NCBI GenBank assembly: GCA_039583875.1 | Contig: CM077159.1 | Span: forward strand, 106,293,295-106,357,294 | Length of the DNA: 64,000 nucleotides | Source of the DNA: Platanthera guangdongensis | Taxonomy: Eukaryota; Streptophyta; Magnoliopsida; Asparagales; Orchidaceae | Reading direction: 5' to 3' | Shown here: positions 55,255 to 64,000 of the stretch, one piece after another | Layout of the letters: every line of letters starts with the position of its first letter | Position numbering within the stretch: the first letter of the stretch is position 1 | The notes under the pieces: generated by a model | Database searches by the model: none | Seen by the model: the letters and a program-made list of their open reading frames with translations, nothing else | Told to the model about the DNA's origin: nothing | Position numbers and translations under genes: made by a program

Positions 55255-56640
55255 TGATGGCGGCAACCCCCAACGTGTTAAAGTTGAAGACGGCGATGAC
55301 GGCAACCCCCAACGTGTTAAAATTGAAGACGGCGATGACGGCAACCCCCAACGTGTTAAAGTTGAAGACGGCGATTTCCTACATATTGAAGATGATGACG
55401 GCGACCCCAACATGACAGAGACGGTGACCTTATGGAGCTACATGACATGGAGCTACATGATGAAGATGAAGACTACCAAATAATATTTAGTTGTTTCTAT
55501 TTGCATTTTATTTTTATCATGTAATGTTTAAACATTTGAGTATTGTGTTATTTTTATTTAGGTGGGCTGCAAATAGCCAATGCATGATGTAAAGTCTATT
55601 ATAAGGCTAAACTTGTTTCATTTTACTTAGTGAATGAAAGAAAGAAATTAAACCCTAATCCAATCTTGTGAATCTTCTTCTCCTTTTCTTCCTAGCCGTC
55701 ATTTTCACCACTCTCTCTAGGAATCGGCCCTTTCCTCCTCCTCCCTCTCCTTGGCCGCCGGCCTCCCTTCTCCTCCCCTCTCCTTCTCGTGCTAGTCTCG
55801 ACCACTTCGCCTACTCCTTCTCCTTTTGCTCGGCCCCTCCTTTTCTTCCTCCTCTTACAACCCGAGCAGCCACCTAACCCCTCCACCCGATCATCCCCCT
55901 TCCCAAGCAAACAGCCTCTCCCGTTCTTTCTCCTCCTACAACCCGAGCCACCCTTTCCCCAAGTCAAAAAGCGACCTTACTCTCATCCCCTACCAAAACC
56001 GACCACCCCCCCTTAAATGTGGTGAAGATTTCGGCCAAGAGCAAGACTCCTTCCTTGTGAGATTTCACTCCGACGTGAAGCGACGAAAGCAGACAAATTT
56101 CTCTCCATCCGGCACGGCTCCGACGGAACCGTGGAAGAATGATCCTTGAAAGTGAACCGGAATAATCTATTCCGGTTGGGTAACAAGATCTTCTACCTCT
56201 TGTGTGTCTTATCCCTTTAGATTTTTATTTGGTGGAATACCTTTGTGTTACTTTGGAATCATTTTTCGTTCGTGGTTTATCTTTCCGATTGCATGTGTTG
56301 TTCTTCCTAGTTGTTTAATTTTCCGAGAGGTTGGGCGAGCCTCGCTTTCGTTTTGTTGGGAGAGATCTACCATTTCTGAACCAAACCTTTCAGTAGATCT
56401 CTTTTGGTACAACCATCGCTCGGTCGGACCCAAGATTGGTCCTTTTAGCTTGAGAGAACATCGGCCTCTAGTCGTTTGTTCGATCTTTAATCGGCGTGGC
56501 TACCGTACGTTAGCGATAGTTGATAATGTTGTTCGTGGGTGTGCTGCGTTTAGTTATTGTGTGAGCGTAATAGTGGAAATAGAGAGGCGTACGTGTTACT
56601 CCCTTTGCCGTTATAGCGTCAAACACCGTAGCCTACATCA
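55255..56640 (+). repeat. T1 3' LTR
   Basis: 1386 bp copy of the 5' LTR with the three 39-bp units at its start. It is followed by caggg. Confidence 0.9.
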
Positions 56641-57515
56641 CAGGGGCTGCCATTTGGAGCTTGCTTTAGTGCTATGTAAGGACTCCCCCCCTTCTTCTTA
56701 AGTTTGTTTGTTTAGGCACTTGTAATCAACTTATTTTGTAATAAAAATTGTTAGTTTTTCATCCTTACATGCTCTGAAATATCTCTATTGGCCTCTTTTT
56801 CACCAATCTTATGTATTTATGTTTTCATTTTCATATTGCGTGTGTGCGTGTATGAGTTCAAATTGCGAAATTTATGTTTTAAAATGCAAAACCTTTTGTT
56901 TTACTTTCATTTATGTCCAAATTTCTAGCCGTTATTATAGCCAATTTTGTTATCATACTCTTTAGAATTGGTTAGACTTAGAATTTTTATGCTTCCAAAT
57001 TCATCCTTATGAACTTGTAAAATAATAAAAAGGTGGTTTTCATTCCTCTTAACGTAGATTTTTCTTCGTTTTGATTATAAAACTATTGTTTCTTTTTAGC
57101 TTTCTTCCACTTGTTTAACTGTTTTACAAAGCTATAAAAATGTATAATGTGTTATTTTAATTTTTCTACAACTTTGATTTTCGCAATTACTTAAAACGAT
57201 TTTTGCTCAAACAATTTTTATTTCCAATTTTTATGCATTTCTAGCAAAAACTAACGGTAAAAATGCAAACGTTTTAATTTTTCAGGCACTTTCTTTTCTC
57301 ACTTTAATTTGAAAACTCTTTGCTCAAACAATTTTTATTTCAACTTTTTATGCATTTCTACGGCATTCTAGCGGCAGAAATGCAGTTGTTTTAATTTTTC
57401 GATAACTTTATTTTTCTTAATTTTTTCGCCTGCGTGCGTGCGTGTATGAGATAAGTTTATTGCATTCTCCAATTATGTAGAGTGTGTGCGTATGCATGTG
57501 CGCATTTATTTTCGC

Positions 57516-57626
57516 CTACTCGTTAAGAGTTAAATGACGCGTCTTTAATTTTTCACCTACTCATTTGAGTAGGATTTTCCAAGTGTGAGTATTCACTTTC
57601 TGCAGTGTGAATATCTCATTTTCTGT

Positions 57627-57661
<35 letters not shown>

Positions 57662-58135
57662 AATGTAAGTGTGTGTTTTAATTTCAGCAAGTGTGTATTT
57701 TTTTTTATTTTCTGCCTACTCATTTGAGTTAAATGACAGGTTTCTATTTTCCGCCTACTCATTTGAGTTAAATGACTGGACTTTATTTAAGTAGGACTTG
57801 TTGTTTTTATCTTCCGCCTACTCGCTAGGAGTTAAATGACCGGACTTCATTTCCCTCCTATTCGTTTGAGTAGTACTTGTAATTTTCAGCTTTTATTTAC
57901 CTCCTACTCATTTGAGTTAAATGACAGGTTTTTATCTTCCGCCTACTCGCTAGGAGTTAAATTGCCGGACTTTATTTCCCTGTAAATATTTGAGATGGAC
58001 TTGTAATCGCATTTATTTCCGCCTACTCGTTTGAGTAGGACTTGCTTTCATTTTAGTCCTACTCGTTTGAGTAGGACTTGCAAATTTTCAGCTTATATTT
58101 CCCGCCCACTCGTTTGAGTGGGACTTGCAATTTCA
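57516..58135. repeat. Diverged tandem repeats with the hairpin core CCTACTC...GAGTAGG
   Basis: About ten to twelve copies of a unit such as ccgcctactcgtttgagtag, then gacttg or aaatgac, spaced about 35-70 bp. The arms CCTACTC and GAGTAGG around gttt or attt are self-complementary in the best copies (for example 58023-58038 and 58060-58076). Confidence 0.85.
57629..57658. repeat. (GT)n microsatellite
   Basis: A run of about 15 GT dinucleotides inside the O1 LTR. Confidence 0.95.
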
Positions 58136-58907
58136 ATTATGCAATTTTCTCTTACTTGTAACTTAGTTTTATTTCTGTCTCTTTATTATGTGTTTGGATG
58201 AGTGCGGGTGTGTTTATTAGTAGTAACTTTTCTAATATTAGGTTATCTTGCTTTTCTTCTTATTCTCTTTATAACCCTTCATCGAATAGTTTAGTACGCT
58301 CGCCTAACCAAACTCATAAGCTATCCCCATTCCGATGAGTGGCTAATCACTTTTAGCCCTCGATATCGCAGAGCATTGGAATATAAAAAATGTTTTAAAT
58401 AACTAAAGGTCTTATTTTTCTATTTAATTAAAAACTTAAGGTTTACCCCGGGTTAACGACGCGTAGAACCACATATCGATGTGTGGGCTCTATTTTCGTT
58501 ATCCATACGCTAGCTAGACGAGAAGCCGTGCGTATGGACTGATCACACCTAGATAAATAGATTTCCACACTAACCCTCGAGAGAGGAGGCGCGCTAACTC
58601 TACCGGATTGGGTTCCCCACCCAATAGCGGGGTTCTTAGCGTACTGCGGGCATTAAGAGGAATTCTTCGTCGGATGAGAGCCCGGTTGAATAGTCTTAAT
58701 GTCCAGGTGAGCGATATTCCTAGAGATAGGTGAGCTCATTATTTTGGAACCTCCACGGCCAAGTTTCCGCTTTAATTAAATTGAAACTTTAGATCTCTAG
58801 TTATTCAAATCTATTTTTAATCCTAACGTAATTCGATACAGAGTGTTATCTCTTCATCGTCTTTAATCTTAATCTATTTTCGTTCTATTTTAGTTTAAAT
58901 CAACAAC

Positions 58908-60609
58908 TGTTGGGTATCGTATCCACAACGTACCTGATTTGAAGAAGCCCCTGGACAAGCTAAGGTAAATAAACAATGTATTTGACAAAATATTTCAAGT
59001 TGTGCTTGCAGTTTTTCCACGCTAAGTGCACACCAATGTCAGGATGCAGTAGGTCAATATACACGGGTCTGCACGACGTAATCCCTCGTTGAGCAGATCA
59101 GTGTGTTGGCCTACGTGTACTCTCTCTATTGGAGTGTACTTAATTTCAAGTACAGGGCTGTGATTATGCAAGAGCAGATAAGGAGCAAGGATGGGTCAAG
59201 GAGCACCTCATGTGTGGAAAGACGAAAAATCGTCTAAGTGTAAATCGACGAGAATCACCAAGTGATTCTCGCCGATTCGGCGAGAATCATCTTTGATTCT
59301 CGCCGAATCGTCGAGAATCATTGGCTGATTCTCGCCGACTCGATCCAGCTACTTCAAAGCGAGCAACTCTGATGCTAAGTAATAATCGACGAGAATCACC
59401 AAGTGATTCTCGCCGATTCGGCGAGAATCACTAGTGATTCTCGCCGAATCGTCGAGAATCACTGGCTGATTCTCGCCGTGTCTTTCCAGCTTTCTCTGAG
59501 CATGCAAACAAGTCTACTTCGTCGAGAGTCACCTTTGATTCTCGACGATTCGACGAGAATCACCTCTGATTCTCGCCGAATCGGCGAGAATCAACTTTGA
59601 TTTTCGTCGATTTTGACTTGGGTGATTTCTGGATCCCGCTGGACCGGACTCTGCCGCTGGCACTGGTTTGAACCGGGGTTAGGGTTTCTTCAGGTGGGAC
59701 CCATAACGGTTATAATGGAGTATTTCCACCATATAAATATACGAGTATTTTGAACAATAAAGATACACAGAAAGAAATACGCGAGCCGCCGACAGTGACC
59801 TAGTTCGCGATATCTGCTCCGCCGCCGTCGTCGCTCGTGCAAGTCGATCGCCGGCCGTTTGATCGTGGTTTCCTCCAGATCTCCCGGCGATAGAAGCATA
59901 GCCAAGCATAGAGTCTCACGCGTCTAACCAGAGATCCCTTGTCTCTTGATTTGTTGATCGGGAAAACCTTCCCCGTCCGAATCGATCGAGACGACCGATG
60001 CTAGTGTGACCGTTGGAAGACCTTGCTAGCTTTGCTACGAATTTTGGATCTCCAAAGTACAGCAGCCGCACACCGTTGTCGCCGCCGATCCCGTGAACCA
60101 AGCCGCCGCCCATCTTGCCGCCGCAGGTTCCGGGGAGATTCTCTCCAAGAGAGATCTAGGGTTGTGAACTCTTCGTGGACTTCAAGAACATGTCGTCAAC
60201 GAAGAGGGACACCTTAGTCTCCAAAAGTAGTATGTATTTCTTGTACATTATAATTTATTTTTGTTGTAAAGGAACGTTGGTTCCTAATTGTAAGGGTTGG
60301 GTGCAACCCGTGTTGTGGGAGTGTTGACTCCGACGTGTGGAAGGGTTCCTTCCGATAGTGCAGGGATTGGATTTCAATACTGTTGGTGAAGTGACCGAGT
60401 CGTCCCTTGTTGGGAGATAGGTCGAAGGGGGAAAGTGGATGTACCCAAATCGGGGAACCACTATAAATTGCTTGTGTACCTTCTTTGCTGTGGTGTTTTA
60501 TTTTCGTGTGCCGGTACAATTTTAATTCCGCAAAAACGCTGCACGTCACCTATTCCCCCCCCCCCCCCCCCGCCATAGGTGAAGCTAGTTGACACTAGGT
60601 GGACTTTCA
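58908..60609 (+). repeat. SIRE3 5' LTR
   Basis: 1702 bp ending GGACTTTCA. TATAAATA is at 59732-59739. A long run of C near 60556-60573 matches the shorter run in C1 (near 14127). It contains the GATTCTCG palindrome array. Confidence 0.9.
59244..59609. repeat. GATTCTCGCCGA palindrome array in SIRE3 LTR
   Basis: About twelve copies of GATTCTCG or its complement, arranged head to head. The best palindrome (59264-59288) has 12-bp arms GATTCTCGCCGA and TCGGCGAGAATC around one T. A roughly 150-bp unit is present twice (59243 and 59388 onward). The block sits upstream of the TATA box. Confidence 0.93.
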
Positions 60610-60611
60610 AG

Positions 60612-60624
60612 TGGTATCAGAGGG
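60612..60624 (+). other. SIRE3 primer-binding site
   Basis: TGGTATCAGAGGG lies two bases after the LTR end. It matches the initiator-Met tRNA PBS in its first ten bases. Confidence 0.85.
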
Positions 60625-60696
60625 AGGTTTCTCATCAAAAAGTTTAACACCTTGAGTAGAATCCTGCCGCTAGTGTCAAGAAGGCAAACATCTACT

Positions 60697-62988
60697 ATGG
60701 ACGGGCTCAAGTTCACAGGCAAGATCCCAGTGTGCACCAGGCTCAACTTTCCTATCTGGAAGGAAAGGATCAGGTTCTACATGGAAGCAGTTGATCCTCG
60801 ACTCTTCATGATCGTGGAGGAGGGATCTTATGTCCCCACTAAGGTCTCCACCATAAATCCTACCAAGAAAGTGCCAAAGAAACTTTCTGAAATGGACAAA
60901 GACGAGATGGTGCTGGTGGGACTTGACAAGAAGGCGCAGAATATTCTGGTCAGCGCGGTCGATGATTCAATGATGCAGAACTTCTGCAATTGCAGGACAG
61001 CAAAGGAGATCTGGCACTGCCTGATTATCCTAATGGAGGACACTGATGAAGTGAGGGATGATCGGAGATCCCTTCTGAACCAGAAATATGAGGCCTTCAG
61101 ACAAGGGCCTAAGGAAGAGATCAGAGTCACCTTCGAGAACTTCCTCAAGATTGTCAATGCCCTCAAAGGATATGGAAGAGTGTTCACCGATGGTGAACTT
61201 AATGATAAATTCCTTAGGTCCCTTATGAAGGAATGAGACACAAAGATCTACGCCATCCGAGAGTTTGGCAGACTAGCTGAAACAGACCCGCAAATTCTGT
61301 TTGGGAAGCTGATGTCCTATGAGCTTTAACTGAACACCAGGAAAGCAGAAGAAGAAGCAGAGAAGGCTGCAGCCAAAGAAACGACTGTGGCTCTAAAAGC
61401 CACTCACTCCAGAAAGGGCAAGGGTGCGGTTTCATACCGTGCCAGGAAAAAGGATGAGGAGGAGAACTCCGAGCCATGCTCCTCCAGTTCAGAGCTGTCT
61501 GAGGAGGATTTCTCCCTCATCACCCGAGAATTCAAGAAGTTCCTCAAGATGAGGAATCAAAGAAAGAGAGACGGTTCCTCCTCCAGGCATGAGAAGAAAA
61601 ATTACTCTTACGACAGGTATGCTTCTAAACCGAATAAACATCGCTCCTCTGACATTATTTGTTTTGAATGCAATAAGCCAGGACACGTCGTGGCCGACTG
61701 CTACCAAGGCAAGAGAGAAAGAGGGAAAGGAGAGGAGCACAAATCCTCTAGAGATAAGAAGAAAGAGTGGAGCTACATCGCCAAAAGGCCAAAGACACTG
61801 AGTGAGTCTGATTGCTCAGACTCCAGTGATGATGAGGAAGCCTACTTCGGGCTGGTGGGTCGCTCCGACTCAGAAGGAGAATGCCCCCCATTTACTAGGA
61901 AGGTAAAAGCTCACACCCCTCTCTCCGACTCTGATTCTGAACCTGAGTCTCAGGATGATGAACCTGAGGATAGCCTTTCGGCCCGTGAAGCGGAGCTCCT
62001 CGAGAAGTATGAGCTTCTTCTCAACACTTTTGAGGAGTGCCGTAAGAGATTGAAGACTGAGAAAAAGGAAGTGAAATTCCTTAAGGGTGAGAGTGTCTCC
62101 CTAAGTGAAGAGATCACCAGTTTGATTTCTCTCCGACAGGAGCACCTTGACCTGACTTCTAAGCATTCAGAGTCTCTTAAGCTCCTTGATCTTAAGTAGG
62201 AGGAAGTCGACAAGTTGGAAGAACAACTTGCGGTAGAAAGGAAGATCGTCAAGAGCTTCTCTATGCCAAAAACAGTTCTTCCAGTTGTTGATACCTTCTC
62301 TGCTCAGACCAAAGGAGCTGGCTTGGGGCATGTAGGGGTATCTGGTTCCACATCCAGGAGAAACAGGAACCAGAGGAAGAATAAGGCTGCCAAGAAGGCC
62401 TCTGCTGCTGAAAAGGGAAAGGCTCTACTTAGTCCTGTTGCATTCAAAAAGCCTAGCTTTCTTTGCAACCAACATGACTTTGAATCAACCTTTGGTCATC
62501 ATTTCCGGCCCTCGATTGCAAAGCCAAAGAGTCGATATGATGGTTGGACTTTTCCCCGCAACTTCGGTGAGAGTGCCTTCAAGGCACCTTATGAGGAAAT
62601 CCACATGGGAAATTATGGTCAATTCTCTAGCGGCCATAATGGAAAGCAGGCACCAAGAGCCAAGCCTGTTATACTGAAGGAATAGAAGGTGAAGAAGTCG
62701 TGTGACTGCAATCACTATGAGGCCTCCACCTTCAGATCCAAGGCCCCGGCTGTACCCACCGTTACCAGGATAAAGCAGGAGTCTAGGAAGAGGTACAACA
62801 GATTTGACTGTTGGTGCTGTGGCAAAGTCGGTCACTTTGCCGTGGATTGCTGGTTTAATCCAAGGTATCACGAGACTCCCTATGTTAGCAATGCGAGGCA
62901 GACCACTCGTAGGGTTAACCAACCGAGGGGGAGTATGCTAACCAAGAATCTAGGACCCAAGTTCGATTGGGTTCCTAAGGGAAATTAA
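60697..62988 (+). pseudogene. gag: SIRE3 gag with four premature stops
   Basis: ATG at 60697 (MDGLKFTG), shortly after the PBS. One frame reaches TAA at 62986-62988 (764 codons), with stops at 61234 (TGA), 61327 (TAA), 62197 (TAG) and 62683 (TAG). Features in order: Copia capsid with FPIWKERIRFYMEAVDP and a long KAYEAF-like helix region; an acidic Ser-rich part; knuckle CFECNKPGHVVADC (61663 onward); a coiled-coil stretch with EAELLEKYELLLNTFEECRKRLK; a basic linker; and a second knuckle CWCCGKVGHFAVDC (62812 onward). Two knuckles and a long gag are typical of SIRE. The stops are consistent with single-base changes. Confidence 0.88.
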
Positions 62989-63001
62989 TTTTGTTTTCCA
63001 G

Positions 63002-64000
63002 GAATGTCCAAAGGACACCAAAACGCCGATCTGGTACTTGGACAGTGGATGCTCCCGACATATGACTGGGACAAGAAGCCTGCTGCGTGATTACACTCCC
63101 GTCGAGAATGGACCCAAAGTCATCTTTGGGGGATCAGATCGAGGAGTCACCAGAGGTTATGGTATGATCTCCAACGGTATAATCTCTATCACCGACGTGG
63201 CTTATGTTGAAGGGTTAAACCATAACCTGATCAGTGTAAGTCAGTTATGTGATAAAGGTTATGACGTTAAGTTCTGCAAGGATAAATGCCTGATAATTTC
63301 ATGCGCCTCTTCTGAGACGATACTAACAGGCATTAGGAGCAGAAATATCTTCTACTTAAATTTTCTTAATTTAGATTCATCTACCCCCATATGCCTAGTG
63401 GCAGCTGGCAGTGCATCTCTTTGTGATCAATGGCACAAGAGATTGGCACATATTAATTTCAAGACAATTAATATGCTGTTTTCTAAAAACTTAGTAAGGG
63501 ATGCTCCCATTATCAAGTGCATCAAAGATAGCCCCTGTCCTGCATGCCAGATGGGCAAACAGACTCGGGCTACCTTTAAGAGCATTGCAGACAAAGATTC
63601 TTCCCGGTGCCTTTATGTTCTACATATGGACTTGTTTGGTCCAATGCAAGTTCATAGCTTGGGAGGCAAGTCCTATACACTCGTGATAGTTGATGATCAT
63701 TCTCGGTTTACATGGGTGTTCTTCTTAAAACGAAAGTCAGATACGTTTGACATCTTCACTAGTTTTGTCAAGCAGGTTCAGAACGAATTTAACTGCTCAG
63801 TGGTCAAAATCAGAAGTGATCATGGAACAGAATTCGAATCTGGTGCTATGACAGAGTTTTGTGAAGAACAAGGTATCTTTCATGAGTTTTCCTCCCCGCG
63901 CACTCCTCAGCAAAATGGAGTCGCGGAGAGGAGAAATAGAACTCTCATTGAAGCCTGCACGACAATGTTGAAAGACGCTTCTCTCCCAGAATACTTCTGG
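63002..64000 (+). CDS. pol: SIRE3 pol, protease and integrase (partial, runs off the window)
   Basis: Open to the window edge, in a different phase from gag, with no ATG near its start; it is expressed as a fusion in relatives. Protease WYLDSGCSRHMTG starts at about 63041. GAG-pre-integrase carries WHKRLAHINFKTIN...CPACQMGKQ. The integrase core has LHMDLFGPMQ (first Asp), VKIRSDHGTEFES (second Asp) and RTPQQNGVAERRNRTL (catalytic Glu). All three catalytic residues are present. RT and RNase H would follow off-window. Confidence 0.92.

Larger units (their letters stand above)
51182..56640 (+). mobile_element. T1: gag-fusion element without RT
   Basis: LTRs 51182-52568 and 55255-56640, interior 2.7 kb. 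LTR ends are TGATGGCG and CTACATCA. The flanks caagg and caggg agree at four of five bases. A PBS-like TGGTTTCAGAGG follows the 5' LTR, and agcggggggaggat precedes the 3' LTR. The interior is one decayed frame of gag, an acidic region and an integrase-tail remnant, with no protease, RT or RNase H. It resembles TR-GAG elements. Confidence 0.85.
44293..58907 (+). mobile_element. O1: very long Athila-like LTR in three pieces
   Basis: The pieces are 44293-44570, 50646-51181 and 56641-58907, interrupted by R1, T1 and (at 58908) SIRE3. The start TGATAAGGTTTAAATATACC resembles the start of the Athila LTRs above. TATAAAAGG lies at 51118-51125. The last piece shares U5-like segments with them, such as attcctagagatagg and ctaccggattgggttc...ccaatagcgg. 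Together the pieces total about 3 kb. The end and any interior lie beyond the window, so whether it is a solo LTR or part of an element cannot be decided. Confidence 0.5.
56641..58907 (+). other. O1 LTR, right piece
   Basis: No gene on either strand. A possible polyadenylation signal aataaa lies at about 56741. The stretch then has AT-rich sequence, the repeats at 57516-58135, and a U5-like segment (58290-58800) resembling the Athila LTR ends. SIRE3 interrupts it at 58908, with acaac (58903-58907) as the likely TSD. Confidence 0.55.
58908..64000 (+). mobile_element. SIRE3: SIRE-type Copia element, 3' part off-window
   Basis: 5' LTR 58908-60609, Met-type PBS, gag with two CCHC knuckles, then protease and integrase in Copia order, running to the window edge inside integrase. 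The LTR start (TGTTGGGTAT...GTACCTGATTTGAAGAAGCC) and U5 match C1, so this is an autonomous-type relative of C1. Gag has four in-frame stops; pol as far as visible has none. Confidence 0.9.

Overview
The window looks like plant nuclear heterochromatin from a large, LTR-retrotransposon-rich flowering-plant genome. I found no host gene, tRNA, rRNA or CRISPR array. Nearly every base can be assigned to nested LTR retrotransposons. These were recognised by TG...CA long terminal repeats (LTRs), 5-bp target-site duplications (TSDs), tRNA primer-binding sites (PBS), polypurine tracts (PPT) and gag/pol domains. The species cannot be named from this sequence. Element names (G1, C1, X, H1, S1, H2, ATH, O1, R1, T1, SIRE3) are local labels.

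Left third (1-22519), nested from outside in. H2 is a minus-strand Ty3/Gypsy element with its gag at 21543-22519. H1 is a minus-strand element ending at 21540, apparently inserted into H2. H1 is interrupted by S1, a plus-strand solo LTR (17966-20043), and by G1, a minus-strand Ty3 element with 5' LTR 14671-17126 and gag split between 14168-14450 and 1-505. G1 gag is split by C1 (511-14162), a SIRE-type Copia derivative with one long ORF and no pol. C1 is split by X (1745-9279), a minus-strand gag-only Ty3 derivative. This is five levels of nesting.

Middle (22520-43643): ATH, a tandem Athila array, LTR-interior-LTR-interior-LTR, sharing the central LTR and flanked by one TSD pair (gctgc). The two interiors differ at only about twenty sites by my reading, whereas the outer LTRs differ at about thirty sites in 1.9 kb. 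The array therefore formed by recombination long after insertion. Unit 2 keeps one uninterrupted protease-RT-RNaseH-integrase frame; unit 1 carries a stop inside integrase. Both share a stop inside gag.

Right third (43644-64000): the remaining 5' end of H2 gag; O1, a very long Athila-like LTR in three pieces (44293-44570, 50646-51181, 56641-58907); R1, a Copia element (44571-50645) lacking protease and RT/RNaseH; T1, a gag-fusion element (51182-56640) lacking pol apart from an integrase-tail remnant; and SIRE3 (58908 to the window end), a SIRE-type Copia element with broken gag and open pol, related to C1 and a plausible helper for its family.

Two themes stand out. First, four of the five elements whose two outer LTRs are both in the window lack reverse transcriptase, so RT-less elements dominate. 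Second, several LTRs from unrelated lineages carry expanded arrays of short CpG-centred palindromes, each family with its own motif, and two motifs are shared across lineages that are otherwise unrelated. I regard this as the most interesting unexplained signal.
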